Source: DASQBT01 sp963782495
GTDB lineage: Bacteria > Pseudomonadota > Gammaproteobacteria > Burkholderiales > Thiobacillaceae
Assembly: GCA_963782495.1 (NCBI GenBank)
Contig: CAWAJU010000004.1
Coordinates: forward strand, 124,001-188,000
DNA length: 64,000 nucleotides
Reading direction: 5' to 3'
Positions 51,538 to 60,855 of this stretch are shown here, piece by piece. The translations under genes and the position numbers were made by a program. The first letter of the stretch is position 1; the number at the start of each line of letters is the position of its first letter. The notes beneath the pieces were generated by a model that made no database searches, was not told the origin of the DNA, and was given only the letters and a program-made list of their open reading frames with translations.

Positions 51538-53448
51538 ATGATCATCGGGACTGCGGGCCACATCGACCACGGCAAGACTGCGCTGGTGCACGCCATCACC
51601 GGCGTGGATACGGATCGCCTCAAGGAAGAAAAGGCCCGCGGCATCTCGATCGAACTGGGCTACGCCTACCAGCCGCTGGAAGATGGCCAGGTACTCGCCT
51701 TCATCGACGTACCCGGACACGAGCGCTTCATTCACACCATGCTGGCCGGTGCGGCCGGCATCGACTTCGCGCTTCTGGTGGTGGCTGCCGACGACGGTAT
51801 CATGCCGCAAACGCGCGAGCACCTCGATATTCTCAACCAGCTTGGCGTTGATCATGGAGCCGTAGCTCTGACCAAGATAGACCGGGTCGAGCCAGCGCGA
51901 GTTGCCGAGGTTGACGAACAGATTCATGGCCTGCTGTCGGCATCACCATCGCTTGCCGCTGCACCCTGCTTTCAGGTGAGCGCCATCACCGGCGATGGGA
52001 TGGAAGCGTTGCGTGCCTACCTGCGCAAGGAGGCACGAGCCAGTTCCCGACACAACGACGAGGGCGGGTTCCGCCTTGCGGTCGACCGCAGTTTCGTGCT
52101 CAAAGGGATAGGAACCGTCGTTACCGGCACGGTCTTCTCGGGCAGCACACGGGTCGGCGACGAGTTGACGCTTAGCCCTTTGGGCAAGGCTGTCCGCCTG
52201 CGCAACCTGCATGTAATGAACCAGGCGGCGAATGAAGGGCATGCCGGACAGCGTTGCGCGTTGAATCTGGCCGGTGCTGACAAGGCCGACATCCAGCGAG
52301 GCGATTGGGTCACCGCCCCGCGGCTGCATGCACCCACAGACCGCTTCGATGCGCTGCTCACGCTTTCACAGAATGCACTGCAACCTCTCAGGCACTGGAC
52401 GCCGGTGCATCTGCACCTGGGTGCGGCCCATGTCATGGCCCGCGTGGCTTTGCTGGAGCGAGAGACATTGGCGCAAGGCGAAAGTGCACTCGTGCAGCTG
52501 GTGCTTGATCGGCCGATCGGCGCCCTGCGTGGCGACGCGTTCATTGTGCGCGACGCCGACGCCCGGCACACCCTGGGCGGCGGCAAAGTGCTTGACCCCT
52601 GGGCGCCGCATCGCAAGCGCCGGACACCGGAACGGCTGGAAGAGCTGGCGGCGCTGCAGATTCCCGAAGTTCAGCCGCGTTTGAAACGCCTGCTCGATTG
52701 CGCGGAATGGGGCCTGGATCTCGACCGGCTCGCCATCGCATGGAACATCCCCGATCTGGAAGACCTGGTGATGGAGGGGACAAGGCTGACTACCACAGCC
52801 GACCAGCAGCTGGCCTTCTCCCCGTCCCGATGGCAAACCCTCGAACACGACCTGGAAGCAGGACTCGGCGATTTCCATGCGCGCTTTCCGGACGAAATGG
52901 GGCCCGAGGCCAACCGTACTCGTCGCATGTATCTGCCAAGATTGCCTGCCCAGGCCTTTTCTGCACTGGCTGGCGGGCTTCTGGCAGCGGGGCGCATCAG
53001 GCGCAGCGGGCCCTGGCTGCACCTGCCGGATCACCATATCAGCCTTAGCTCACAGGAAGAGGTGCTTTACGAACGTATCCGTCCCCGGCTGCTGGAATCG
53101 CCCTTCGACCCACCCTGGGTGCGCGATCTGGCGAAAGCTTTCAGCGTCGACGAGAGTCGCGTGCGCCTGCTGATGCAAAAGCTGGCCCGCCAGGGAAAAG
53201 CCTATCAAGTCGTGCGCGACCTGTTCTATGCGCCGGAAGCGGTAGGAAGGCTAGCGGCCGTGGCCAGGGAAATGGATCAGCTTGAGGAAGGTGCCAACGC
53301 AGCCGCCTTTCGCGATCGAACTGGCATTGGCCGCAAGCGCTGCATTCAAATACTGGAGTTCTTTGACCGGGTGGGCTACACACGACGCACGCGCGACACC
53401 CATCACCTGCGCAATCCAGACATGTTTTTCGAAGATAGAGTTGCCTGA
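51538..53448 (+). CDS. selB: selenocysteine-specific elongation factor SelB
   Basis: Encodes 636 residues. The EF-Tu-like GTPase has G1 GHIDHGKT (5-12), G3 DVPGHE and G4 TKID. Domains 2 and 3 follow (about 175-340), and four winged helices (about 380-630) form the SECIS-binding arm. SelB delivers Sec-tRNA to the ribosome at UGA with a SECIS hairpin. The ATG overlaps the upstream gene region, one base after its stop. tRNA-Sec follows 15 bp downstream. Confidence 0.97.
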   Translation: MIIGTAGHIDHGKTALVHAITGVDTDRLKEEKARGISIELGYAYQPLEDGQVLAFIDVPGHERFIHTMLAGAAGIDFALLVVAADDGIMPQTREHLDILNQLGVDHGAVALTKIDRVEPARVAEVDEQIHGLLSASPSLAAAPCFQVSAITGDGMEALRAYLRKEARASSRHNDEGGFRLAVDRSFVLKGIGTVVTGTVFSGSTRVGDELTLSPLGKAVRLRNLHVMNQAANEGHAGQRCALNLAGADKADIQRGDWVTAPRLHAPTDRFDALLTLSQNALQPLRHWTPVHLHLGAAHVMARVALLERETLAQGESALVQLVLDRPIGALRGDAFIVRDADARHTLGGGKVLDPWAPHRKRRTPERLEELAALQIPEVQPRLKRLLDCAEWGLDLDRLAIAWNIPDLEDLVMEGTRLTTTADQQLAFSPSRWQTLEHDLEAGLGDFHARFPDEMGPEANRTRRMYLPRLPAQAFSALAGGLLAAGRIRRSGPWLHLPDHHISLSSQEEVLYERIRPRLLESPFDPPWVRDLAKAFSVDESRVRLLMQKLARQGKAYQVVRDLFYAPEAVGRLAAVAREMDQLEEGANAAAFRDRTGIGRKRCIQILEFFDRVGYTRRTRDTHHLRNPDMFFEDRVA

Positions 53449-53463
53449 GCGCAGTTTGAACAT

Positions 53464-53559
53464 GGAAGGAAACCGTTCCTGGTGGAGCGGCCGGGCTTCA
53501 AACCCGGTTGGGGGCGTCAGCCGCTCCCGGGTGGGTTCGACTCCCACTTCCTTCCGCCA
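53464..53559 (+). tRNA. selC: tRNA-Sec (anticodon TCA)
   Basis: 96 bases with the special features of bacterial tRNA-Sec: an 8-bp acceptor stem (GGAAGGAA / TTCCTTCC), a long extra arm (TTGGGGGCGTCAGCCGCTC region), anticodon TCA at 53498-53500 in a CTTCAAA loop flanked by CCGGG/CCCGG, the T arm GGGTTCGACTCCC, discriminator G and an encoded CCA. It reads UGA as selenocysteine. selC is a well-known integration site for islands, but none is visible next to it here. Confidence 0.98.
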
Positions 53560-53645
53560 AATCGGAATTACCTGACATCGCTGGCGTTATGCACGATTTT
53601 AGCTGCTATTTTGAAGAGAGGGCAGCCAACGAAAGGAGCTTGGCC

Positions 53646-53960
53646 ATGGAGATGCAAGACAGCAAACTCGAATTCGATCCGAATGGATACATGTTGAACG
53701 GTCAGGCCTGGTCTGAGGAAGTCGCAGGTGCCATTGCCAAGTACGACGGGCTTGGCCCCCTGACTCCGTTGCACTGGAAGATCATCAACGAACTGCGTCA
53801 CAGCTGGCTGGACTCCCATACCCTTCCCGCCCTATCGCACGTCTGTCACCAGGCCGGATTGGGCCCCATGTGCCTGGAGCAATTGTTCCAGGGTCCGCGG
53901 GAGGCATGGCGCATAGCGGGTTTGCCCGATCCTGGCGAGGAAGCGCGCGCCTACATGTAA
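53646..53960 (+). CDS. DsrC/TusE/RspA-family protein lacking the redox cysteines
   Basis: Encodes 104 residues behind AAGGAG (7-base spacing). The family fold is clear: LEFDPNGYMLNGQAWSEEVA, then LTPLHWKIINELR and IAGLPDP near the end. DsrC and TusE carry a catalytic Cys as the penultimate residue and, in DsrC, a second Cys ten residues earlier. Here the earlier position is Trp88 (REAWRIAGLP) and the end is GEEARAYM, with no cysteine. By the usual naming this is an RspA-type (regulatory) member rather than a sulfur carrier. Cys67 and Cys76 are elsewhere. It follows selC by 86 bp; an orphan dsrA lies 21 kb away. Confidence 0.88.
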   Translation: MEMQDSKLEFDPNGYMLNGQAWSEEVAGAIAKYDGLGPLTPLHWKIINELRHSWLDSHTLPALSHVCHQAGLGPMCLEQLFQGPREAWRIAGLPDPGEEARAYM

Positions 53961-53994
53961 CGTTCTGGGCGCCACCCCGGGAAACGACTGCGCC

Positions 53995-55311
53995 TCACTC
54001 CACGGCGATGAACGCCACCAGGCTGTGTTTGCCGCCTGGGGTGACGGTAATTTCATCCGAACCCGCATTGGTGGTTTCCACGCACAACATATCCTGATAT
54101 TCCCCCGCCGCCATATCGGCGAAACTCTTTTCCTTTTCTGTCCAAGGGTTCCAGACCACAGTTGAAGTGCTCCCCAACTTGGCCACCCGGATGTTGCGGC
54201 CCAGAACTGAATCCTGGATCAGGCAGTCTGCAGTGGTATCAACGTACACCCGGTCGGTTTCGCCGCTAAACGCAATCGGCCCATTTTGAAGCGTCTTGGC
54301 GAAATCGCTCACCTTGTCCAGATAGGTGGTGTCTTCCAGACCAGTCACCTGGGTCTGGTGTATGTCGCCGACGCGAAAATAAGTATGCAATGCATCGGTG
54401 ATGGCGAACGGCGTTGCGCCAGTATTGCGGGTGACAAGATCGATCTTTAGCGCGGCCCCGACTGTCACGACCAGTTCCAGGTCGAAGGCATGATCCCACA
54501 GGGCGCGGCTTGATTCGTCGTCCTTGATTCCCAGCCGCACCATCACCGTGCCCGCGAGATCCTCGCGGGTTTCACGCACTTCCCACATGCGGGTACGGAC
54601 AAATCCATGCGCGGGCTTGCCCTCTTCACCCGTGCCAAACCAGGGCCAGCAAACAGGGACCCCGCCGCGCACGCCCTTGCCAGCCTGATACACGGCTGCC
54701 TTGGACACCCAGATGACGGGCTTGTGGCCCCTGGGTTGCCATTCCAGCACTTGGCCACCCTGTACCGCGATGCGCGCCATGGCGTCGGCTGTGGTGACTT
54801 CGATCACGGGGATACCGGGCGCGGCGTCCTGAATGCGCAGCTTGCCGGGCAATCCAAAGCGGGTGTTGAGGGTCTGACTGAAATTGTCCAAGGTTTTCTC
54901 CATGCGTACGTGAGGGATGTTGGCGTCGGAAAATTCTCCGCCCACCGGATTAAAGCCATATTTCTTGTAGAAGCCTGCAGCCTGGATCTGGGCATTGAGA
55001 AACAGGTGGCCGAGCCTGAGTTTCTCGGCCTCCATCAGCATGACCTTCATCAGCCGCCTGCCGACCCCCCTGCCTCGCCAGTCGCTCAAGACCGCCATGC
55101 GGCCAATATGTCCGTCCGGAAGCAAACGTGCGCAACCGACCGGCACGCCCTCGACCGTCGCAAGGAAATGCAGTGCGTGACTGTCTTCCCCGTCCCATTC
55201 CAAATCTTCCGGCACTTGCTGCTCTTCAATGAATACCGCGCTGCGCAGACTGGTCAACGCAGGCTCGCCCTCTCCCCAGGACAAGACCTGAATCGGGATG
55301 GACAAACTCAT
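53995..55311 (-). CDS. GNAT acetyltransferase fused to hexose-6-phosphate mutarotase
   Basis: Encodes 438 residues. Residues 1-150 are a GNAT domain (acetyl-CoA motif RMAVLSDWRGRGVGRRLMKVM, NAQIQAAGFYKKYGF). Residues 165-438 are a YeaD-type glucose-6-phosphate 1-epimerase (PVCWPWFGTGEEGKPAHGFVR, ITDALHTYF, VVWNPW). The second part interconverts alpha and beta anomers of hexose 6-phosphates. The two domains are in one frame with no break, so the fusion seems real; what the acetyltransferase modifies is unknown. It is convergent with the DsrC-like gene. Confidence 0.88.
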   Translation of the reverse strand: MSLSIPIQVLSWGEGEPALTSLRSAVFIEEQQVPEDLEWDGEDSHALHFLATVEGVPVGCARLLPDGHIGRMAVLSDWRGRGVGRRLMKVMLMEAEKLRLGHLFLNAQIQAAGFYKKYGFNPVGGEFSDANIPHVRMEKTLDNFSQTLNTRFGLPGKLRIQDAAPGIPVIEVTTADAMARIAVQGGQVLEWQPRGHKPVIWVSKAAVYQAGKGVRGGVPVCWPWFGTGEEGKPAHGFVRTRMWEVRETREDLAGTVMVRLGIKDDESSRALWDHAFDLELVVTVGAALKIDLVTRNTGATPFAITDALHTYFRVGDIHQTQVTGLEDTTYLDKVSDFAKTLQNGPIAFSGETDRVYVDTTADCLIQDSVLGRNIRVAKLGSTSTVVWNPWTEKEKSFADMAAGEYQDMLCVETTNAGSDEITVTPGGKHSLVAFIAVE

Positions 55312-55523
55312 GCGCTTGCCTCTTCATGTCTCGCGCATGTTTCAAGCTTGGTCGCTTCGGTTCCCGGCGGCATTTGCGGGGCGCCCTGAAGCCTTGCCCG
55401 AGGGACCCGCGGCAGTGGGATCGGGCAGCGTAAGGGATGCCGGCGACTCAACGGGCGCCTGGATCCTGCTCCAAGGTCGCACCTACCTTCGGCAAGCACT
55501 GCTTCCCCTTCCGCGGTTGCCTT

Positions 55524-55560
55524 GGATCCCCGCCAGCGGGGCCCCTCCTTACTGCTCATG
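55524..55560 (-). repeat. 37-bp hairpin repeat, copy 1
   Basis: On the plus strand it reads GGATCCCCGCCAGCGGGG followed by CCCCTCCTTACTGCTCATG. The same element is at 62392-62428 and 62501-62537. The CCCCGC/GCGGGG arms form a hairpin. Its edge overlaps the last codons and stop of the ABC exporter gene. The 55312-55523 stretch next to it has no gene. Confidence 0.75.
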
Positions 55561-57358
55561 CCGCCACGACTTCAGAGGATTTCTGTCTCTGTTCCTGCAG
55601 TTGCAGCGCCCACAGTCGCGCATAGATGCCGCCCTGGGCCAGCAGTTCGACATGACGGCCCCGTTCGACGATGCGTCCGGCTTCCATCACCAGGATTTCA
55701 TCGGCGTCCACAATCGTGGATAGCCGGTGGGCGATGGTCAGGGTGGTGCGGCCCCCGGCGATCTCGCGCAATTCCGCCTGGATGATGCGCTCGGTCCGTG
55801 TATCCAGGGCCGAGGTGGCTTCGTCCAGCACCAGGATCTTGGGGTTTTTGAGCACGGTGCGCGCAATCGCCACGCGCTGCTTTTCGCCACCGGAAAGCTT
55901 GAGGCCGCGCTCCCCCACCACCGTGTCCCAGCGCTTGGGCAGCGACTCGATGAAGTGAAGCAAGTGCGCGGCGCGGGCGGCGGCGATCACTTCGTCCTGG
56001 CTGGCATCAGGCTTGCCGTAGGCCACGTTGTAATAGAGCGTGTCGTTGAACAACACGGTATCCTGGGGCACGATGCCAATGGCGGCACGCAGGGAATCCT
56101 GGGTCACCTCGCGAATGTCCTGCCCGTCGACGCTGATCCGACCGCCAGTTACGTCGTAAAAGCGAAACAGCAGGCGCGCCAGGGTGGACTTGCCGGCTCC
56201 GCTGGTTCCCACCACGGCAACATTGTGCCCGGCGGGAATGTCAAAGCTCAGATCGTGCAGGATCGGCCGGTCCGGATCGTAGGCAAAACTGACGTCTTCC
56301 AGCCGGACCACGCCGTCCTTCAGCATAAGCGCCGGCGCACCGGGCTTATCTTTCACTTCGAGTTCGCGGCGCAGCAATTTGAACATGCGCTCAATGTCAG
56401 TCAGGGACTGCTTGATTTCCCGATACATCACACCGAGGAAATTGAGTGGAATGAAGAGCTGGATCAGGAAGGCATTGATCATCACCAGATCGCCCAGCGT
56501 CATGGTCTTGGCCACCACGCCGTCGGCTGCCTTGAGCAGGATCATGGTCATGCCCAGGGCAATCACCGCCGCCTGTCCCACGTTCAACATCGACAGCGAC
56601 GTCTGGCTCTTGACCGATGCTTCTTCCCACTGGCTCAGGGCATGGTCATAACGGTCCACTTCGAACTTTTCATTGCCGAAGTACTTGACCGTCTCGTAAT
56701 TGATCAGGCTGTCGACCGCCCGACTATTGGCCAGGGAATCCAGCTCGTTCATGCGTCGACGGAATTGGGTGCGCCATTCCGTCACGCCTATGGTGATGCC
56801 GATATAAAGCAGGAGCACGCCAACCGTGATCGCGGCAAACACCCAATCGAATTTCACCAGCAGAATTCCCCCCACCATGCCAATCTCCAGCAAGGTCGGC
56901 GCGATGCGGAAGAGGAAGTAATTCACCAGGGAGGAGATTCCCTGGGCGCCACGTTCGACGTCGCGGGTGATGCCGCCGGTCTGGCGGTCCAGGTGAAAGC
57001 GCAGCGACAGGTTGTGAAGATGGCGAAAGACTTCCAGTCCGACGCGGCGAATGGTCCCCTGGGTGACCCGGGCGAACACGATGTCACGCAGGTCGTTGAA
57101 CAGCGTGGTCATCAACCGCAGAATGCCATAGGCGACGACCAGGAAGACGGGCACGGCCAAGGCCGCCTTGGTGGGGTTGAGATCATCCACCACGTATTTG
57201 AGGGTGACGGGCACGGCGACCGTGGCAAGCTTGGCCAGCACCAGGAAACTGAAAGCCAGCAAGACGCGCCTGCGGTGTTCCCACAGATACGGCGTCACCT
57301 TGAGCAGGGTGCGCCAGTCTGCGGGTCCGGGGGGAGAATGTCTGCTAGCGTGGGCCAT
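55556..57358 (-). CDS. Atm1/HMT-type ABC exporter
   Basis: Encodes 600 residues from the ATG before AHASRH. Six membrane helices (about 25-320) are fused to an ATPase with Walker A GTSGAGKST, signature LSGGEKQR and Walker B ILVLDEATSALD. The length and the RVGLEVFRHLHNLSLRFHLDRQTGG block match the Atm1/HMT1 group, which exports glutathione-linked sulfur or metal compounds. It is divergent from the ArsC-like gene by 48 bp. The stop codon overlaps a 37-bp repeat. Confidence 0.9.
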   Translation of the reverse strand: MAHASRHSPPGPADWRTLLKVTPYLWEHRRRVLLAFSFLVLAKLATVAVPVTLKYVVDDLNPTKAALAVPVFLVVAYGILRLMTTLFNDLRDIVFARVTQGTIRRVGLEVFRHLHNLSLRFHLDRQTGGITRDVERGAQGISSLVNYFLFRIAPTLLEIGMVGGILLVKFDWVFAAITVGVLLLYIGITIGVTEWRTQFRRRMNELDSLANSRAVDSLINYETVKYFGNEKFEVDRYDHALSQWEEASVKSQTSLSMLNVGQAAVIALGMTMILLKAADGVVAKTMTLGDLVMINAFLIQLFIPLNFLGVMYREIKQSLTDIERMFKLLRRELEVKDKPGAPALMLKDGVVRLEDVSFAYDPDRPILHDLSFDIPAGHNVAVVGTSGAGKSTLARLLFRFYDVTGGRISVDGQDIREVTQDSLRAAIGIVPQDTVLFNDTLYYNVAYGKPDASQDEVIAAARAAHLLHFIESLPKRWDTVVGERGLKLSGGEKQRVAIARTVLKNPKILVLDEATSALDTRTERIIQAELREIAGGRTTLTIAHRLSTIVDADEILVMEAGRIVERGRHVELLAQGGIYARLWALQLQEQRQKSSEVVAA

Positions 57359-57406
57359 CAATGCTCTGGGGTAGAATCCAACTTTCGATATTTTAACGCC
57401 AGACCG

Positions 57407-57754
57407 ATGCGTCTCTATGGCATCCCCAACTGCGACACGGTGAAAAAGGCCCGCGCCTGGCTGGACGAACACCAGATCCAGACTGAATTTCACGACTACA
57501 AGAAACAGGGCGTCCCTGTGGACGTGCTGAAGAAAGCCGCCAGGCAACTGGGTTGGGAGGCACTCATCAACAAGAAGGGGCCGACTTGGCGCAAGCAGGA
57601 CGATGAAGTAAAAGCGGCAGTCACGAATGAAAAGACGGCCTTCGATTTCCTGCAATCCTGCCCCAGTGCAATCAAGCGTCCCCTGCTTGAAGTAAACGGC
57701 GCATACCATTTGGGCTTTTCGCCCGAGCAGTACCAAGGTATTTTCAACCTATGA
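57407..57754 (+). CDS. ArsC/Spx-family thioredoxin-like protein (YffB type)
   Basis: Encodes 115 residues. The thioredoxin fold has a single active-site Cys in GIPNCDTVKKARAWLD. The family shares ancestry with arsenate reductase, but YffB-type members next to dapE are not proven arsenate reductases. dapE starts 4 bases before its end, the same neighbour pair as in Escherichia coli yffB-dapE. Confidence 0.9.
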   Translation: MRLYGIPNCDTVKKARAWLDEHQIQTEFHDYKKQGVPVDVLKKAARQLGWEALINKKGPTWRKQDDEVKAAVTNEKTAFDFLQSCPSAIKRPLLEVNGAYHLGFSPEQYQGIFNL

Positions 57755-58878
57755 CTCACACCCTATTACTTGCCCAAGACCTGATTTCGCGCCATTCCAA
57801 CACGCCCGATGACGCGGGCTGCCAGAACGTCATAAAGGCTCGCCTCGCCCCGCTCGGCTTCGAATTCGAAACCGTGGAATCCAATGGCGTGACCAATCTG
57901 TGGGCGCGCAAGGGGCGAGAAGCACCGGTGGTATGTTTTGCCGGCCACACTGACGTGGTGCCTGCGGGGCCGCTGGACCAGTGGCATTGCGACCCTTTCA
58001 CACCGACCGTCCGCGATGGCGTGCTGTATGGTCGTGGCGCATCGGACATGAAGACTTCGCTGGCGGCGTTTGTCACCGGTATCGAAGGCTTCCTCGCTGA
58101 GCACCCGAATCACAGAGGCTCCATCGCGCTCCTGATCACCTCGGATGAAGAAGGCATCGCAACCGACGGCACGGTCAAGGTCGTGGAAAAGCTGGCCGCA
58201 CGCGGCGAGAAGATCGATTACTGCATTGTCGGCGAGCCCACTTGCGTGTCCAGGTTGGGCGATACCATCAAGAACGGCCGACGCGGGTCGCTTTCCGGCA
58301 AGCTGGTCGTCAAGGGCATACAAGGCCACATCGCCTATCCGCACCTGATCCGCAACCCCATCCACCAGGCAGCACCGGCCATCGCTGAAATGGCCGCCAC
58401 TTTGTGGGACGAGGGCAACGAATACTTCCCGCCCACGTCCTGGCAGATTTCCAATATCCACGGCGGCACCGGCGCCACCAACGTCGTGCCAGGGGAAGTC
58501 GAAATCCGCTTCAACTTCCGTCACTCGACCGCCAGCACCAAGCAGCAGCTCATCGAGCGCACTCACGCAATTCTCAAAAAGTATGGGCTGGAATATGACC
58601 TCGTTTGGGAAGAAGGCGGCAAGCCCTATCTCACCCCCAAGGGCGACCTGGTGAACACGATTTCTGAAGCGATCAAGGAAGTCACGGGGATCGTTACCGA
58701 GGTTTCCACCAGCGGCGGCACCTCCGACGGCCGCTTCATCTCCGACATTTGTCCGCAGGTTATCGAGTTCGGACCCATGAACGCGAGCATCCACAAATTG
58801 AACGAGAACATTCCGGTGGCGGATATCGAGCTGCTACGGGCAATTTATCAAAAGACCCTGGAGAAGCTGCTGCATTAA
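57751..58878 (+). CDS. dapE: succinyl-diaminopimelate desuccinylase
   Basis: Encodes 375 residues. It is a metallopeptidase-fold enzyme with the zinc motif CFAGHTDVVPAG, the catalytic Glu pair in ITSDEEGIATDG and a dimer lid (KGIQGHIAYPH). It removes succinate in lysine and peptidoglycan precursor synthesis. Start overlaps the upstream gene by 4 bp. Confidence 0.97.
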   Translation: MTHTLLLAQDLISRHSNTPDDAGCQNVIKARLAPLGFEFETVESNGVTNLWARKGREAPVVCFAGHTDVVPAGPLDQWHCDPFTPTVRDGVLYGRGASDMKTSLAAFVTGIEGFLAEHPNHRGSIALLITSDEEGIATDGTVKVVEKLAARGEKIDYCIVGEPTCVSRLGDTIKNGRRGSLSGKLVVKGIQGHIAYPHLIRNPIHQAAPAIAEMAATLWDEGNEYFPPTSWQISNIHGGTGATNVVPGEVEIRFNFRHSTASTKQQLIERTHAILKKYGLEYDLVWEEGGKPYLTPKGDLVNTISEAIKEVTGIVTEVSTSGGTSDGRFISDICPQVIEFGPMNASIHKLNENIPVADIELLRAIYQKTLEKLLH

Positions 58879-59072
58879 GTGTGGCGAGCGGGGCCAGCAT
58901 CTGAACTTCCCTCCACCTAAATCGCTGTCCTAAAGCCAACAGGTGAAACAGGAAGCTTTCGGCTTATTGCAACACGCCTGATTGCGACGATGTCTCGCGG
59001 CCAAGCGAGCACCGATGTCGACTGCCATGCTCGTGTAGCCAGGAAAGCGCTTGATCCCTCCAGCCAATAAAA

Positions 59073-59096
59073 AAACCCCGCTTAGCGGGGTTTCTT
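59073..59096. terminator. bidirectional Rho-independent terminator
   Basis: AAACCCCGC and GCGGGGTTT form a 9-bp stem around a TTA loop, followed by TTTCTT and preceded by an A-run. It serves dapE on the plus strand and the convergent PEP-CTERM gene on the minus strand. Confidence 0.93.
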
Positions 59097-59112
59097 GTCC
59101 GCGCCGATAAGC

Positions 59113-59697
59113 TTACACTTTTTTACGGCGGCTGAATGCGAGTCCGGCCAGACCAAGGCCGAGGAGGGCCAGCGAGGCAGGTTCCGGCACAGTCACTGAT
59201 GTTACGACAAGGTTATCTATGACCGAGGCAGTTCCGCTTGGCGCATTCATCGTGACCCTTAGCTCGTCGATATTGATCCCGGAAAGCACCGAACTCGCAT
59301 GGGTCGAATAATTGCTGTCAGCGGTTGTAAGGAAGCTGTCTATTCCTTGCGATACCCCAAGAAGAAAACCTTCAAAGCTGATGGTGTCAGCGATATCAAA
59401 TTGCCAAGCGACATCCGCCCCGTCGAAAGTGAACAGACCGCCTGGAACGTCGTTCCGAACTACACTCAGGACGCCACCGACGCCGGACAAGCCTTCCATA
59501 TCAAAGGCATCTCCGTTTCCTTGGGTGTCCCTATAGAGCGCCCCACTGAATGTGTCATAGGTAAAGCTGCCTTCGGCCGTCGCGCCCACGGGTGAGCCTA
59601 TCGCCCCAGGGCCAAAGGTGATAACAGCTGCATGGCTCAGGCCTGTGGCAAGAGTAAATGCGATCGCTGCAACTACCCATTTGATACTCTTGATCAT
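59113..59697 (-). CDS. PEP-CTERM sorting domain protein
   Basis: Encodes 194 residues. A signal peptide (to about SHA, residue 23) is followed by a beta-rich body and the canonical tail VTVPEPASLALLGLGLAGLAFSRRKKV. The body (TYDTFSGALYRDTQGN... ADTISFEGFLLG) has no domain I can name. It is expected to be exported and sorted by exosortase. It is controlled by a likely sigma-54 promoter at 59782-59796. Confidence 0.92.
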   Translation of the reverse strand: MIKSIKWVVAAIAFTLATGLSHAAVITFGPGAIGSPVGATAEGSFTYDTFSGALYRDTQGNGDAFDMEGLSGVGGVLSVVRNDVPGGLFTFDGADVAWQFDIADTISFEGFLLGVSQGIDSFLTTADSNYSTHASSVLSGINIDELRVTMNAPSGTASVIDNLVVTSVTVPEPASLALLGLGLAGLAFSRRKKV

Positions 59698-59781
59698 CGT
59701 GAAACCTCCCTGAAGGGTTGTGTGGATTACCGCAACGAATGCGCTTTAGGTGCGGAGATGGTGGGTCAGTGTTTAAAATAC

Positions 59782-59796
59782 GCAAAGTTTGTGCCG
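59782..59796 (-). promoter_or_regulatory. sigma-54-like -24/-12 promoter
   Basis: On the minus strand CGGCACAAACTTTGCG has GGCAC and TTTGC with GG and GC exactly 10 bases apart, close to the consensus TGGCAC-N5-TTGC. The start codon is about 73 bases beyond the expected transcription start, almost the same distance as for the PEP-CTERM gene at 27927. The rest of 59698-60009 shows no gene. Confidence 0.6.
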
Positions 59797-60009
59797 ACAA
59801 CAGTTAATGTTTTAAAACATATGATTACTATCATCCCCCTGAAATTCTTGTAGGAAGTGTAAATATTGCCGACAAGCATGGCACCCGCTAATGCCCCAAT
59901 TTTCGCGTGATTCAGACACATGGAATTTTGCGACGATGGCCAGCCGCTGTTTCTGGGGGATCCGCTCATGGCCTTGCACGGGCGGCGCTGAGCGTGGTTT
60001 TCATTGTCG

Positions 60010-60782
60010 GCTTGCAAAGTCCGAGAATCTAATGATGATCGGCCACGCCTGCCTCGGCACCGAGGGGCTCGGTGACTACTCACGCGCAGCAGCGCACTTC
60101 AAGGCGGCGCTCAATATCGCCCGCGCCGCGGACTTGTGATGGCACCTTGGGCCGACGCTGCCCGGCCTCGACCAGTGAGGGCGTGCACGGGCCGCTACGG
60201 TGAGGCGTGGGCCAACATGCAAGACAACCTGCACTGGCTGGAGAGTCTCAGGCGGGTTCGCTATCCGTTCATCGACTATGATTTCATCGGCCATCTTCTG
60301 CTCGACCTTGGCCTGAACGAACAGGCGGTACAGCAACTGGAGCGTGGCCTAGCGCCCGGGCGCGACACCGGCATCATGTTCTGGCGCAGCGCGATCGAAA
60401 CGCACCTGGCCGTTGAGTGATCTTGGCTCGGCCAAAAGACGTCGCGCCGACACTGGACTCCGTGCTCGAATAAACACGTCGCGGCTCGGAGAGCTACATG
60501 ATGGTCAGGTGTCTCGACGGCATGGCGGAGATTGCGCTCGCAGCGGACGACCCGCGCCATGGTCTTGTGTATGCTGACGAATTGCTCGCGAATGCAGAAC
60601 CGAAGGGCCTGCGCGAGCTTGAGGAGGTGGCGCGACATTGGCGTGGAGAGGCTATGCTTGCGAGCAAGGACTACCGGGGAGCCCAGACAGAATTGTCCCG
60701 CGCGAGGGCGCGCGCGATTGCGGAAGCTATCGAGAAAAGTATGGCGTCCTCGGACTTCAAGGCGCGGCTCCGCCTATCCTGA
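60010..60782 (+). pseudogene. TPR-repeat regulatory protein remnant
   Basis: Pieces of a helical-repeat protein appear in successive frames: LGDYSRAAAHFKAALNIARAADL, then after two stop codons and a shift TGRYGEAWANMQDNLHWLES, and further on ALAADDPRHGLVYADELL and ELEEVARHWRGEAML. The pattern recalls the C-terminal TPR region of large adenylate-cyclase-like or ATPase regulators. Stops and shifts and the missing N-terminal domains show decay. Confidence 0.6.
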
Positions 60783-60855
60783 CAACGGGCGTTTCTGACG
60801 TTGCATTGCGAGTTCGTGTTATTAGAGTGGTCCGACCCACAAGCGACCGTCGATT

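Noticed and set aside
53464..53960. Genomic island integrated at selC
   Set aside because: selC is intact with its CCA, and no integrase or repeated tRNA end is seen nearby.
55727..57406. Plus-strand extension upstream of the ArsC-like start
   Set aside because: His/Gln-rich mirror of the ABC exporter; the ArsC-like protein begins at the family N terminus MRLYGIPNC.
59299..59595. 98-codon plus-strand frame opposite the PEP-CTERM gene
   Set aside because: A shadow of a clear PEP-CTERM protein on the other strand.
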